Below, piece after piece: positions 18,009 to 26,804 of a DNA stretch of 34,086 nucleotides. The first letter of the stretch is position 1; each line of letters opens with the position of its first letter. The notes under the pieces are model-generated. The model was not told the origin of the DNA, made no database searches, and saw only the letters and a list, made by a program, of their open reading frames with translations. This stretch comes from Burkholderiaceae bacterium. GTDB taxonomy: Bacteria > Pseudomonadota > Gammaproteobacteria > Burkholderiales > Burkholderiaceae. A program made the position numbers and the translations under genes. The DNA lies in NCBI GenBank assembly GCA_009924985.1, contig RFQL01000008.1, forward strand, positions 1-34,086, in the 5' to 3' direction.

Positions 18009-19238
18009 ATGTCCGACATTAAAAAAGCAGTATTGGCGTATTCGGGTGGTTTAGATACCAGCGTTATCTTGAAATGGTTGCAAGATACTTATGCCTGTGA
18101 GATTGTGACTTTCACAGCCGATTTGGGGCAGGGCGAAGAGCTCGAGCCAGCACGAAGTAAGGCCCTCAAGTTTGGGATTAAGCCCGAGCATATCTTTATT
18201 GACGATTTGCGCGAAGAGTTTGTGCGCGATTTTGTATTCCCAATGTTTAGAGCGAATACGATCTATGAAGGTGAGTATTTATTAGGTACATCCATTGCAC
18301 GTCCTTTAATCGCTAAACGCCAAATTGAGATTGCTCGTCAGGTTGGCGCAGATGCGGTGTCGCATGGGGCCACGGGTAAGGGGAATGATCAGGTTCGCTT
18401 TGAGATGGGCTATTACGCATTAGAGCCAGGTATTAAGGTCATTGCACCATGGCGTGAGTGGGATTTACTCTCACGAGAAAAATTACTGGCCTATGCAGAA
18501 AAGCATGGGATTCCCGTGGAAATGAAACACAAGCAAGGCGGTGCGCCCTATTCGATGGATGCCAATCTCTTGCATATTAGTTTTGAGGGCCGACACTTAG
18601 AGGACCCGAACGCGGAGGCTGAGGAAGCTATGTGGCGCTGGACGGTCTCTCCTGAAAAAGCCCCAGATCAGGCACAAATTATTGAGATTGAATTTAAGAG
18701 TGGCGACCCAGTAGCCATCAACGCTAAGGCTATGAAATCCCACGAGTTGCTGGCTGAGCTTAATCGCTTGGGCGGCGCCAATGGGATTGGCCGACTTGAT
18801 TTGGTTGAGAATCGTTTTGTTGGTATGAAGAGCCGTGGATGTTATGAAACGCCCGGCGGCACCATCTTGCTTAAAGCCCACCGTGCGATTGAAAGTATTA
18901 CCCTCGATCGCGAGGTAGCGCATTTAAAAGATGATTTAATGCCACGTTATGCAGCTCTGATCTACAACGGTTACTGGTGGTCACCTGAGCGGATTGCATT
19001 ACAGACCCTCATTGACCACACCCAACAGAGTGTCAACGGTACAGTCCGTTTAAAACTCTATAAAGGCTCTGTATCCGTATTGGCGCGTGACTCTGCAAAT
19101 ACTTTATTTGATCAGAATATTGCGACCTTTGATGATGATGGTGGTGCTTACAATCAGGCCGATGCCGGTGGATTTATTAAATTAAATGCCCTACGAATGC
19201 GTATTGCAGAAATCGCAAAGCGCAAGCGTGCTAAGTAA
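18009..19238 (+). CDS. argG: Argininosuccinate synthase
   Basis: ArgG joins citrulline, the product of the gene before it, with aspartate using ATP to give argininosuccinate. The 409-residue product opens with the PP-loop [18 protein letters not shown], followed by [15 protein letters not shown], the [13 protein letters not shown] segment and [14 protein letters not shown], all hallmarks of this family. Length is standard for the type found in alpha- and betaproteobacteria. The 63-base gap after argF has no clear terminator. ppnP follows 32 bases downstream in the same direction. Confidence 0.98.
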   Translation: MSDIKKAVLAYSGGLDTSVILKWLQDTYACEIVTFTADLGQGEELEPARSKALKFGIKPEHIFIDDLREEFVRDFVFPMFRANTIYEGEYLLGTSIARPLIAKRQIEIARQVGADAVSHGATGKGNDQVRFEMGYYALEPGIKVIAPWREWDLLSREKLLAYAEKHGIPVEMKHKQGGAPYSMDANLLHISFEGRHLEDPNAEAEEAMWRWTVSPEKAPDQAQIIEIEFKSGDPVAINAKAMKSHELLAELNRLGGANGIGRLDLVENRFVGMKSRGCYETPGGTILLKAHRAIESITLDREVAHLKDDLMPRYAALIYNGYWWSPERIALQTLIDHTQQSVNGTVRLKLYKGSVSVLARDSANTLFDQNIATFDDDGGAYNQADAGGFIKLNALRMRIAEIAKRKRAK

Positions 19239-19270
19239 TCAACCATTTATTTTGATAAGAGAGCGAACAC

Positions 19271-19576
19271 ATGCAGTTTGATCAGGTTTCTGTTGGTAAA
19301 AAAGCGAATGTCTACTTCGATGGTAAGTGTGTGTCTCATACGGTGACATTACCGGATGGCACACGTAAGTCTGTAGGAGTGGTGCTGCCCAGCACTTTGC
19401 GCTTTGATCTGACAACCAAAGAAGTGATGGAAGTGGTAGATGGTACAGCCTATGTCAGCATTAATGGGCAAGCTGAAAAATCATTCTCAGCGGGTCAAAG
19501 TTGGACAGTGGAGGCGGGCGGTTACTTTGTAATCCGGGCCGATCAACCCGTGCATTACGTTTGCCACTTTGGTTAA
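19271..19576 (+). CDS. ppnP: Pyrimidine/purine nucleoside phosphorylase (YaiE/PpnP family)
   Basis: This family of small cupin-like proteins has been shown in Escherichia coli to phosphorolyse many nucleosides to base and ribose-1-phosphate. The 101-residue product covers a single beta-barrel: VGKKANVYFDGKCVSH, LPDGTRKSVGVVLP, and a C-terminal FVIRADQPVHYVCHFG. The family pattern is clear over the full length. It is probably co-transcribed with argG. Its stop lies three bases from the stop of the convergent DUF192 gene. Confidence 0.9.
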   Translation: MQFDQVSVGKKANVYFDGKCVSHTVTLPDGTRKSVGVVLPSTLRFDLTTKEVMEVVDGTAYVSINGQAEKSFSAGQSWTVEAGGYFVIRADQPVHYVCHFG

Positions 19577-19579
19577 GAC

Positions 19580-20026
19580 TTAATTTTTTTTAGGTAATCC
19601 CTGAATCACTGTCCCCGGGCCTATAGCGCGTTGCGCAAACCATTTCTGATTCATTTCGAGGGCATAGCGAACTGAAGAGCGCGGACAGTGATTGTTTTGT
19701 GTTTCCGGCTCCATATCAGAAATGTTCACAATCTTACCGTCGTCATCAAGGAATGCAATGGATAGGGGTAGCTTAGTGTTGCGCATCCAGAAGCAATGAA
19801 TCGCTTTTTCTTCAAAGACAAATAACATTCCAGAGTTGGTTGGCATAAAGGTCCGATACATAAGACCCGTTTGGCGCACTGCTGATGTATCTGCCAATTC
19901 AGCTTCTATGCGATACATACCGGCTTTGAGCTCAATTACGGCCAGTTTTTGGCTTTGAGCGAACGATGCATGTCCAAGGCTCAGCAGGCAAGAGGCCACT
20001 AGAACAGTCAAGTATCTTTTTGCCAT
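19580..20026 (-). CDS. Exported DUF192 family protein
   Basis: The 148-residue product begins with a cleavable signal peptide (MAKRYLTVLVASCLLSLGHASFA, cut probably after ASFA near residue 23) and is then a single DUF192 domain: RQTGLMYRTFMPTNSGMLFVF, the HCFWMRNTKLPLSIAFLDDDGKIV core, and a Cys at NNHCP. The domain is widespread and of unknown biochemical role. It should lie in the periplasm. It is divergent from icd over about 90 bases and convergent with ppnP. Confidence 0.88.
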   Translation of the reverse strand: MAKRYLTVLVASCLLSLGHASFAQSQKLAVIELKAGMYRIEAELADTSAVRQTGLMYRTFMPTNSGMLFVFEEKAIHCFWMRNTKLPLSIAFLDDDGKIVNISDMEPETQNNHCPRSSVRYALEMNQKWFAQRAIGPGTVIQGLPKKN

Positions 20027-20117
20027 ATTTGTCTAAGATTTAAAATAAAGTATTTTAGAACAGAGGCCTTTAGGTCTCATGCGAAAATGGTAGATTCGTT
20101 AAATGGAGAAAAGCGCA

Positions 20118-21368
20118 ATGTATAAGCACATCAAAGTCCCTGCTGGTGAAAAAATTACCGTGAATACTGATTTTTCAATCAATGTCCCGAATAACCCCAT
20201 CATCCCCTTTATCGAGGGTGATGGCACCGGATTGGATATTACCCCTGTCATGATTAAGGTGGTCGATGCTGCAGTACATAAGGCCTATGGCGGTAAACGC
20301 AAGATTGCTTGGATGGAGGTCTTTGCTGGTGAGAAATCGACTAAGGTCTATGGCCCAGACGTGTGGATGCCAGACGAGACCTTGGAAGCGGTTAAGGAGT
20401 ATGTGGTTTCGATCAAAGGACCATTAACTACTCCAGTGGGCGGGGGGATTCGATCTTTAAACGTGGCCTTACGCCAATCATTGGATTTGTATGTGTGTTT
20501 GCGGCCAGTGCGTTATTTCAAGGGTGTGCCTTCGCCAGTGCGCGAGCCTGAGAAAACCGATATGGTTATTTTCCGTGAGAACTCCGAAGATATTTATGCG
20601 GGTATTGAGTGGGAGGCCGGTACGGATGGCGCCAAGAAGATTGTGGATTTCTTGGTCAAGGAGATGGGCGTGAAGAAGATTCGTTTTCCGGAAACATCGA
20701 GCATTGGTATCAAACCAGTATCGCGAGAGGGTACCCAACGCTTAGTGCGCAAAGCATTCCAATACGCCATTGATAATGACAAGCCCTCAGTGACCTTGGT
20801 GCACAAGGGCAATATTATGAAATTTACGGAGGGTGGTTTCCGTGACTGGGGTTATGAGCTAGCCATGAAAGAATTTGGAGCTCAGTTAGTTGATGGCGGC
20901 CCATGGTGCAAATTCAAGAATCCCAAAACAGACAAGGACATCATTGTGAAGGATGTGATTGCCGATGCGTTCTTACAACAGATCTTATTGCGTCCGAATG
21001 AATACAGTGTGATTGCAACCCTGAACCTCAATGGCGATTACATCTCAGATGCTTTAGCAGCTCAAGTAGGTGGCATTGGCATTGCGCCTGGCGCCAATAT
21101 GTCCGATAGCATCGCCATGTTTGAGGCGACCCATGGTACCGCTCCGAAGTATGCTGGAAAAGATTATGTCAATCCGGGTTCGGAGATCCTCTCCGCAGAA
21201 ATGATGTTACGTCATCTTGGCTGGTTCGAAGCGGCTGATTTGATTATCTCTTCGATGGAGAAGGCCATTTTGTCGAAGAAGGTAACATATGACTTTGCCC
21301 GTTTATTACCAGGCTCTACTCAGGTATCGTGTTCTGGTTTTGGTCAGGTCATGATTGACCACATGTAA
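20118..21368 (+). CDS. icd: Isocitrate dehydrogenase, NADP-dependent
   Basis: Icd oxidises isocitrate to 2-oxoglutarate in the TCA cycle and produces NADPH. The 416-residue product shows the usual [16 protein letters not shown] start, [15 protein letters not shown], the SLNVALRQ segment whose Ser is the regulatory phosphorylation site in Escherichia coli, [16 protein letters not shown], and [21 protein letters not shown] start at ATG 20118, with GGAGAA seven bases upstream; an ATG five codons earlier has no such site. It ends in a strong terminator. No aceK is in the window. Confidence 0.97.
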   Translation: MYKHIKVPAGEKITVNTDFSINVPNNPIIPFIEGDGTGLDITPVMIKVVDAAVHKAYGGKRKIAWMEVFAGEKSTKVYGPDVWMPDETLEAVKEYVVSIKGPLTTPVGGGIRSLNVALRQSLDLYVCLRPVRYFKGVPSPVREPEKTDMVIFRENSEDIYAGIEWEAGTDGAKKIVDFLVKEMGVKKIRFPETSSIGIKPVSREGTQRLVRKAFQYAIDNDKPSVTLVHKGNIMKFTEGGFRDWGYELAMKEFGAQLVDGGPWCKFKNPKTDKDIIVKDVIADAFLQQILLRPNEYSVIATLNLNGDYISDALAAQVGGIGIAPGANMSDSIAMFEATHGTAPKYAGKDYVNPGSEILSAEMMLRHLGWFEAADLIISSMEKAILSKKVTYDFARLLPGSTQVSCSGFGQVMIDHM

Positions 21369-21387
21369 GATAGCGTTGATACAAAAG

Positions 21388-21421
21388 AAAACCCCCAGGT
21401 TTTATCCTGGGGGTTTTTGTT
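21388..21421. terminator. Bidirectional terminator between icd and cspA
   Basis: AACCCCCAGG (21390-21399), a six-base loop and CCTGGGGGTT (21406-21415) give a ten-pair stem. It is followed on the plus strand by TTTGTTT and on the minus strand by TTCTTTTG, so it can end transcripts of icd and of cspA, which converge on it. Confidence 0.9.
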
Positions 21422-21437
21422 TGGGATCAGGAAGTGA

Positions 21438-21641
21438 TCAGCCAGCTTGAATATTTGTTGCTTGCTTACCTTTTGGACCTTGGGTAATGTCAAACGTTAC
21501 CTTTTGGCCTTCTTTGAGGGTTTTAAAACCGCTCATCGTGATTGCACTGAAATGTGCAAACAACTCTTCTTCACCATCATCAGGTTTAATAAACCCGAAA
21601 CCTTTTGCATCATTAAACCACTTAACAACTCCGGTCGCCAT
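21438..21641 (-). CDS. cspA: Cold-shock domain protein (CspA family)
   Basis: The 67-residue product is a single cold-shock domain that binds single-stranded RNA and DNA. It starts [18 protein letters not shown], which includes the RNP1 motif KGFGFI, and RNP2 appears as LFAHFSAI; it ends [14 protein letters not shown] start at ATG 21641 with GGAG at 21647-21650 on the minus strand; longer in-frame versions are leader, not protein. The gene has a long leader and a predicted promoter about 125 bases upstream. Which paralog it is, and whether it is cold-induced, cannot be told from one copy. Confidence 0.93.
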   Translation of the reverse strand: MATGVVKWFNDAKGFGFIKPDDGEEELFAHFSAITMSGFKTLKEGQKVTFDITQGPKGKQATNIQAG

Positions 21642-21939
21642 GCGAACTCCATTACAAAAATCTTTAAAAACAACCGTGAAGCGATGAAATACCATTTGAT
21701 TGGTCTAACACCACAACACGCCTAATGCAGGTAAATCTCATACGAGAAAGACTCCACAGGAATGATTGTTTGCCCTTTTTAAAGGGGTGTCAAGGAAATA
21801 TGTCCGAATAACACTAGGAAAAACCCTTTTTTTCATAAAAAATGCCCCAATACTATAAAAATACCTTGTTTTTCAGAGGTTTTAGTAAAGTAAAAACCAA
21901 TTTCGGCTGAATTTTTCCTGTGTGGTTAGAATGTTTCTA
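21642..21939. other. Intergenic region between cspA and clpS (298 bases)
   Basis: The largest gap in the window. It holds the cspA leader (21642 to about 21758), the predicted cspA promoter (21765-21793) and the clpS upstream region. The right half is very AT-rich, with A and T runs near 21821-21840 and TATAAA at 21854-21859 that could be a -10 element for clpS, although no good -35 accompanies it. I see no small gene in it. Confidence 0.5.
21765..21793 (-). promoter_or_regulatory. Predicted sigma-70 promoter of cspA
   Basis: On the minus strand the -35 is a perfect TTGACA (21788-21793), the spacer is 17 bases, and the -10 is AACAAT (21765-21770, 4/6). The spacer is nearly palindromic (CCCTTT-TT-AAAGGG on the plus strand, 21773-21786). 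A start near 21758 would leave a leader of about 117 bases, similar in kind to the long leaders of known cold-shock genes. Confidence 0.5.
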
Positions 21940-22287
21940 ATGAGTGAAAATCCAAAAATACCTTCCAAAGGAAACCCAGTTACCCCGTATAAAGAGGATA
22001 CGGCACTATTGGAACGGCAGGCCGAGAAGGTCAAGGTGCCGGCTATGTATAAGGTCATGTTATTAAACGATGACTACACACCCATGGAGTTTGTGGTGAT
22101 GGTTATTCAAGAATATTTCAATAAAGACCAAGAGACGGCAACCCGAATTATGTTGCAAGTACATCTTGCTGGCAAAGGTGTATGCGGTATCTTTACCCGC
22201 GATGTAGCTTCCACTAAAGTACATCAAGTAACAGAACGTTCCCGTGAAGCGGGTCACCCTTTGCAGTGCACTATGGAGGAAGCATGA
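21940..22287 (+). CDS. clpS: ATP-dependent Clp protease adaptor ClpS
   Basis: ClpS recognises N-end-rule substrates and hands them to ClpA. The 115-residue product has a disordered N-terminus (about 1-37) and then the family core: [20 protein letters not shown], where Asn and Asp line the pocket for the N-terminal residue, and [17 protein letters not shown], whose His is also part of that pocket. The start is uncertain: ATG 21940 is used, ATG 21931 and GTG 21922 are in frame just upstream, and none has a good ribosome site. The stop TGA overlaps the clpA ATG, so the pair is translationally coupled. Confidence 0.95.
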   Translation: MSENPKIPSKGNPVTPYKEDTALLERQAEKVKVPAMYKVMLLNDDYTPMEFVVMVIQEYFNKDQETATRIMLQVHLAGKGVCGIFTRDVASTKVHQVTERSREAGHPLQCTMEEA

Positions 22288-24593
22288 TTGCTCAAGAACT
22301 AGAAGTAAGTTTGCATATGGCTTTTGTGGATGCCCGTGCGGCCCGCCACGAGTTCATTACCGTTGAGCATCTTCTATCGGCTTTGCTGGATAACGCCACC
22401 TCCGTTGAGGTTTTGAAGGCCTGCGCCGTGAATATTGCGGAGTTACGCTCGCAACTGAAGAACTTTATTAACGACAACACCCCGGTGGTTCCCGGAACTG
22501 AAGAAGTTGATACGCAACCGACTTTAGGTTTTCAGCGGGTGATACAGCGCGCCATTATGCATGTCCAGTCAACCTCCAATGGTAAAAAAGAGGTCACGGG
22601 TGCCAATGTGTTGGTAGCTATCTTTGGTGAGAAAGATTCGCATGCGGTGTATTTCTTGCAACAGCAGGGAGTCACGCGCCTAGATGTGGTTAATTTTATT
22701 AGTCACGGCGTTCGCAAAGACAATACTGAGCCTGCTAAAGCGGCGGAAGCCAGTCCTGATACCGAAGAAGTAGCCAGCGGTGGCAAAGAGAGCCCGCTAG
22801 ATCAATTTACACAAAATTTGAATGCGTTGGCCCGTCAAGGCAAGATTGATCCTCTAATCGGCCGTGATAGCGAAGTAGAGCGCGTCATTCAAGTGTTATG
22901 CCGCCGCCGTAAAAATAATCCACTCTTGGTGGGTGAGGCGGGTGTTGGTAAAACTGCAATTGCTGAAGGTCTTGCTTGGAGAATCACGAAGGGTGAAGTA
23001 CCTGATATTTTGGCGAACGCCACGGTTTATTCCCTAGACATGGGTGCATTACTAGCCGGTACCAAGTACCGTGGCGATTTTGAGCAACGCCTTAAGAGTG
23101 TGCTGAAATCATTAAAAGATAATATCCATGGAGTCCTCTTCATCGATGAGATCCACACTTTGATTGGGGCGGGTGCAGCCTCTGGTGGCACCCTCGATGC
23201 CAGCAACCTATTAAAGCCTGCCTTATCAAGCGGTACCTTAAAGTGTATTGGCGCAACTACCTTTACCGAGTATCGTGGCATTTTTGAGAAAGACGCCGCT
23301 TTATCACGGCGTTTCCAGAAGGTTGATGTGGTTGAGCCTACCGTAGATCAAACGGTGCAAATCTTGCGTGGTTTAAAGTCGCGCTTTGAAGAACATCATG
23401 GCGTCAAGTACGCAAGCGCTGCCTTGGTCGCCGCTGCCGAATTGTCCTCGCGCTATATCAATGATCGACATTTGCCCGACAAAGCCATTGATGTGATTGA
23501 TGAAGCAGGCGCTGCTCAACGCATCTTGCCGAAGTCAAAGCAAAAGAAAACCATTAGTCGCCAAGAGATTGAGGAAATTGTTGCCAAAATTGCGCGTATC
23601 CCACCGCAATCGGTTTCCGTGGACGATCGCAGTAAATTACAGACCCTAGATCGTGATATCAAGAGCGTTGTGTTTGGGCAAGATCCAGCGATTGAGGCTT
23701 TGGCAAGTGCTATTAAGATGACTCGGGCTGGTTTGGGTAAGGTAGACCGCCCGATCGGCTCATTCTTGTTCTCTGGACCTACAGGGGTTGGTAAGACTGA
23801 GGTTGCGAAACAGTTGGCATTCATCATGGGCATTGAGCTTTTGCGCTTCGATATGTCGGAGTATATGGAGCGACATGCGGTCAGTCGCTTGATCGGGGCC
23901 CCCCCGGGTTATGTGGGCTTTGACCAAGGCGGTCTTTTAACCGAAGCAGTTTCCAAGAAACCTCATTGCGTCTTATTGCTCGATGAGATTGAGAAAGCTC
24001 ACCCTGATATTTTTAATATCCTATTGCAGGTAATGGATCATGGCACCTTAACGGATAATAATGGGCGCAAAACGGATTTTCGGAATGTCATCATCATTAT
24101 GACCACCAATGCAGGTGCCGAGGCGATGCAGAAGTCCACCATGGGCTTTACCAATGCGCGCGAGCAGGGTGATGAGATGGCCGACATCAAGAAGTTCTTT
24201 ACCCCAGAGTTCCGCAACCGTTTAGATGCCATCGTCTCCTTTAAGGCGCTCGATGAGTCCATCATTATGCGGGTGGTCGATAAGTTCTTGATGCAGCTTG
24301 AGGAGCAGTTGCATGAGAAGAAGGTCGATGCGGTCTTTAGCCCAGCATTGCGCGCTTATTTAGCGAAGCACGGCTTTGATCCATTAATGGGCGCACGTCC
24401 CATGCAGCGGATTATTCAAGATACAGTGCGCAAGGCATTGGCGGATGAGCTGCTATTTGGAAAGCTGGCTCATGGTGGAACAGTTCTTGTTGATATTGAT
24501 GATGAAGGTAAGGTTAAGCTGGATATTCAGTCATCCAACAGCCCACCAAGCAGAGCAAATAAAGCGAGTGCTGAACCGGTAGAAGAGATTTAA
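22284..24593 (+). CDS. clpA: ATP-dependent Clp protease ATP-binding subunit ClpA
   Basis: ClpA unfolds substrates and feeds them into ClpP. The 769-residue product has the N-domain (about 1-145, [27 protein letters not shown]), a spacer, AAA domain 1 with [14 protein letters not shown] and the Walker [14 protein letters not shown], and AAA domain 2 with [29 protein letters not shown] and the C-terminal [12 protein letters not shown] short MGF segment in [12 protein letters not shown] corresponds to the ClpP-docking loop position. The start is ATG 22284, with GGAGGA four bases upstream, overlapping the clpS stop. clpP is not in the window. Confidence 0.98.
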   Translation: MIAQELEVSLHMAFVDARAARHEFITVEHLLSALLDNATSVEVLKACAVNIAELRSQLKNFINDNTPVVPGTEEVDTQPTLGFQRVIQRAIMHVQSTSNGKKEVTGANVLVAIFGEKDSHAVYFLQQQGVTRLDVVNFISHGVRKDNTEPAKAAEASPDTEEVASGGKESPLDQFTQNLNALARQGKIDPLIGRDSEVERVIQVLCRRRKNNPLLVGEAGVGKTAIAEGLAWRITKGEVPDILANATVYSLDMGALLAGTKYRGDFEQRLKSVLKSLKDNIHGVLFIDEIHTLIGAGAASGGTLDASNLLKPALSSGTLKCIGATTFTEYRGIFEKDAALSRRFQKVDVVEPTVDQTVQILRGLKSRFEEHHGVKYASAALVAAAELSSRYINDRHLPDKAIDVIDEAGAAQRILPKSKQKKTISRQEIEEIVAKIARIPPQSVSVDDRSKLQTLDRDIKSVVFGQDPAIEALASAIKMTRAGLGKVDRPIGSFLFSGPTGVGKTEVAKQLAFIMGIELLRFDMSEYMERHAVSRLIGAPPGYVGFDQGGLLTEAVSKKPHCVLLLDEIEKAHPDIFNILLQVMDHGTLTDNNGRKTDFRNVIIIMTTNAGAEAMQKSTMGFTNAREQGDEMADIKKFFTPEFRNRLDAIVSFKALDESIIMRVVDKFLMQLEEQLHEKKVDAVFSPALRAYLAKHGFDPLMGARPMQRIIQDTVRKALADELLFGKLAHGGTVLVDIDDEGKVKLDIQSSNSPPSRANKASAEPVEEI

Positions 24594-24611
24594 TGAAGAC
24601 TGGATGCGGAT

Positions 24612-25061
24612 TTATTCGCGTCCAGTACTTCCAAATCCGCCACTGCCGCGGGTGCTACTGACAAACTCCGAGACGATCTTGAGCTCCACTTGTTTAACGG
24701 GAACAATCACTAATTGTGCCAAGCGCTCCATTGGTTCCAGTTTAAATGGTGTTGCACTTCGGTTCCAGGCGCTAACCATTAATGGACCTTGATAATCGGA
24801 GTCGATTAAGCCTACCAAATTACCTAAGACAATTCCATGTTTGTGACCCAGTCCTGAGCGTGGCAAAATCATCGCCGCATAACGTGGGTCTTCAATATAA
24901 ATCGCAAGACCCGTTGGAATCAGCGCTGTTTTACCAGGGGCTAACTCAAGAGCTTGATCAATGCAGGCGCGTAGATCTAATCCCGCACTACCGGGGGTTC
25001 CGTAACCAGGCATTTGCGAGCGCATCCGCTCATCGAGTATTTTGACTTGAAGTACTTGCAC
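24612..25061 (-). CDS. dut: Deoxyuridine 5'-triphosphate nucleotidohydrolase (dUTPase)
   Basis: Dut splits dUTP to dUMP and pyrophosphate, keeping uracil out of DNA and supplying dTMP synthesis. The five motifs of the trimeric enzyme are present in the 149-residue product: [38 protein letters not shown], and the C-terminal [11 protein letters not shown] start at GTG 25061: AAAGGA lies six bases upstream, and the length then equals the family norm; the longer in-frame version reaches into coaBC. It is the last gene of the ribF operon, ten bases after coaBC, and dut next to coaBC is a common arrangement. Confidence 0.96.
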   Translation of the reverse strand: MQVLQVKILDERMRSQMPGYGTPGSAGLDLRACIDQALELAPGKTALIPTGLAIYIEDPRYAAMILPRSGLGHKHGIVLGNLVGLIDSDYQGPLMVSAWNRSATPFKLEPMERLAQLVIVPVKQVELKIVSEFVSSTRGSGGFGSTGRE

Positions 25062-25071
25062 TAAAGATCCT

Positions 25072-26286
25072 TTACGAGATTCGAGTAGCCACAATCGTAA
25101 TTAGACGGCGGGCAAGATCGAGCTTACTCGCGCGCCCTAAGTTCTTGCTACCTTTTTCATCGACAACTAGGATCTCATTAGTATCTTGGCCGAAGGTTGC
25201 AGGACCAATATTGCCCACAATCATCGGGATACCTTTGCGAACCCTTTTCTCCTTACAGTGCTTACCAAGGCGATCGGTCTCTGCTGCAAAGCCAACACAA
25301 TAGGGCTTGGATTGACGTTTTGCAATCTTCGCCATCTCTAAAAGAATGTCAGGATTGGAGCGAAATTGTAAATCTAAGCCTGATTGCTCTTGGCGTTTAA
25401 TTTTTTGTTTGGCGCGATTCGCAATCGTCCAGTCTGCCACCGCTGCAACCGCAAAAAACACATCACAGTTTGATGAAGCCATTACTACTTGGTACATTTC
25501 TTGGCCGCTGGTCACATTGGTTCGTAAAATTCGTCCTGTGCTCATTAGCGGAGTTACTAGATCGCATGGGCCAGCAATGAGGTGAACGTGAGCACCAGCT
25601 TCAATGGCTGCTTTTGCCACAGCAAAACCCATCTTGCCTGAGCTTAGGTTTGTGATTCCGCGAACGGGATCAATGGACTCAAAGGTAGGACCAGCGGTAA
25701 TGAGTACCCGTTTATTTTTCAGGACCTGAGGCTGAAAGAAAGCAATTAATTGCTCACAGATTTCGAAGGGTTCGAGCATGCGCCCCATACCTACTTCGCC
25801 ACATGCCTGATCGCCGCTACTTGGCCCCAAAATAGTGATGCCATCACTATTGAGGCGAGCAACACTGCGTTGCGTTGCAGGATGCGCCCACATTTGTAGA
25901 TTCATGGCAGGGGCTACCAAAAGAGGGCAATCACGAGCCAGGCAAAGCGAACTTAAGAGATCGTCTGCAAGACCTAATGATAGTTTTGCTATTAAATCAG
26001 CACTTGCTGGAGCAATGAGGATTGCATCCGCTTGGCGGGATAGTTCAATATGGGCCATATTGTTTGCAATGCGACCATCCCATTGATTGGTGAACACTGG
26101 TTTTCCAGTCAGGGCTTGCATGGTGATCGGGGTAATAAATTGCTGAGCTGCTTCAGTCATAACCACCTGAACCTGGGCCCCTTCTTGAATCAGAGCGCGA
26201 GCAAGTTCTGCTGACTTATAGGCAGCTATCCCACCCGAGATTCCCAACACAATTTTTTTATTTGCTAAGGAAGCCATTGCATCCAT
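25072..26286 (-). CDS. coaBC: Bifunctional phosphopantothenoylcysteine decarboxylase / phosphopantothenate-cysteine ligase
   Basis: CoaBC performs two successive steps of coenzyme A synthesis. The N-terminal CoaC domain of the 404-residue product shows [16 protein letters not shown], the [10 protein letters not shown] segment with the active-site His, the PAMNLQMW motif and the [12 protein letters not shown] clamp with Cys. The C-terminal CoaB half begins near residue 195 with [25 protein letters not shown] and later has the Lys-rich KQKIKRQ segment. ATG 26286 is used; ATG 26277 is in frame. It works in the same pathway as panB at 6.6 kb. It lies in the ribF-ileS-lspA-coaBC-dut series. Confidence 0.97.
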   Translation of the reverse strand: MDAMASLANKKIVLGISGGIAAYKSAELARALIQEGAQVQVVMTEAAQQFITPITMQALTGKPVFTNQWDGRIANNMAHIELSRQADAILIAPASADLIAKLSLGLADDLLSSLCLARDCPLLVAPAMNLQMWAHPATQRSVARLNSDGITILGPSSGDQACGEVGMGRMLEPFEICEQLIAFFQPQVLKNKRVLITAGPTFESIDPVRGITNLSSGKMGFAVAKAAIEAGAHVHLIAGPCDLVTPLMSTGRILRTNVTSGQEMYQVVMASSNCDVFFAVAAVADWTIANRAKQKIKRQEQSGLDLQFRSNPDILLEMAKIAKRQSKPYCVGFAAETDRLGKHCKEKRVRKGIPMIVGNIGPATFGQDTNEILVVDEKGSKNLGRASKLDLARRLITIVATRIS

Positions 26287-26304
26287 TCCGTTCTTTCAGT
26301 AAGA

Positions 26305-26802
26305 CTAGCTGCGTTGCGTAATGGCACGCCTAATCTCGTTGATAACGATTAATGTAGCACCAATAGAGATGGCGCTGTCTGCAATATTAAATGCAGGCCA
26401 ATGCCAACCTTGATAGTGCACATCAATGAAGTCGACCACAGCACCATACAAGAGGCGATCTAATACATTACCAACCGCGCCACCTAAGATGAGAGAGAGG
26501 GCAATGCAGAATGGACGATCTTGCGTATTTTTTTGTAGTAACCAAATAATGACAATCGCAGCAACAATGCCGATGATCGTAAAGAACCAACGTTGCCACC
26601 CTCCTGCTTGCGATAAAAATGAGAAAGCAGCCCCAGGGTTGTAGATGAGGAACCAGTTCAGAAAATCAGTTACAGCACGGGCTTGACCCATTGGCAGACT
26701 AATTTGTGCCCACCATTTACTAATTTGGTCAGCAACGAGGACTAGGATCGCCAATAAGAGATACCACCGGGTAGGCCCACTGGGGCTTTGATCATTAGTC
26801 AT
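26305..26802 (-). CDS. lspA: Lipoprotein signal peptidase (signal peptidase II)
   Basis: LspA removes the signal peptide from prolipoproteins in the inner membrane. The 165-residue product has four hydrophobic segments and the family blocks VADQISKWWAQ, IYNPGAAFSFL, and the two catalytic Asp regions GNVLDRLLYGAVVDFIDVHY. It starts two bases after the ileS stop. The ileS-lspA pair is conserved across most gram-negative bacteria. Its translation may be coupled to ileS, so the ileS frameshift would also matter for it if real. Confidence 0.97.
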   Translation of the reverse strand: MTNDQSPSGPTRWYLLLAILVLVADQISKWWAQISLPMGQARAVTDFLNWFLIYNPGAAFSFLSQAGGWQRWFFTIIGIVAAIVIIWLLQKNTQDRPFCIALSLILGGAVGNVLDRLLYGAVVDFIDVHYQGWHWPAFNIADSAISIGATLIVINEIRRAITQRS

Positions 26803-26804
26803 GC

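Noticed and set aside
24600-24625. Inverted repeat CTGGATGCG ... CGCGTCCAG at the clpA/dut junction as a terminator
   Set aside because: The stem is good (one G-T pair) but no T tract follows on either strand and half of it lies in the dut coding end. It may still be a transcript-end structure, but I would not call it a terminator.
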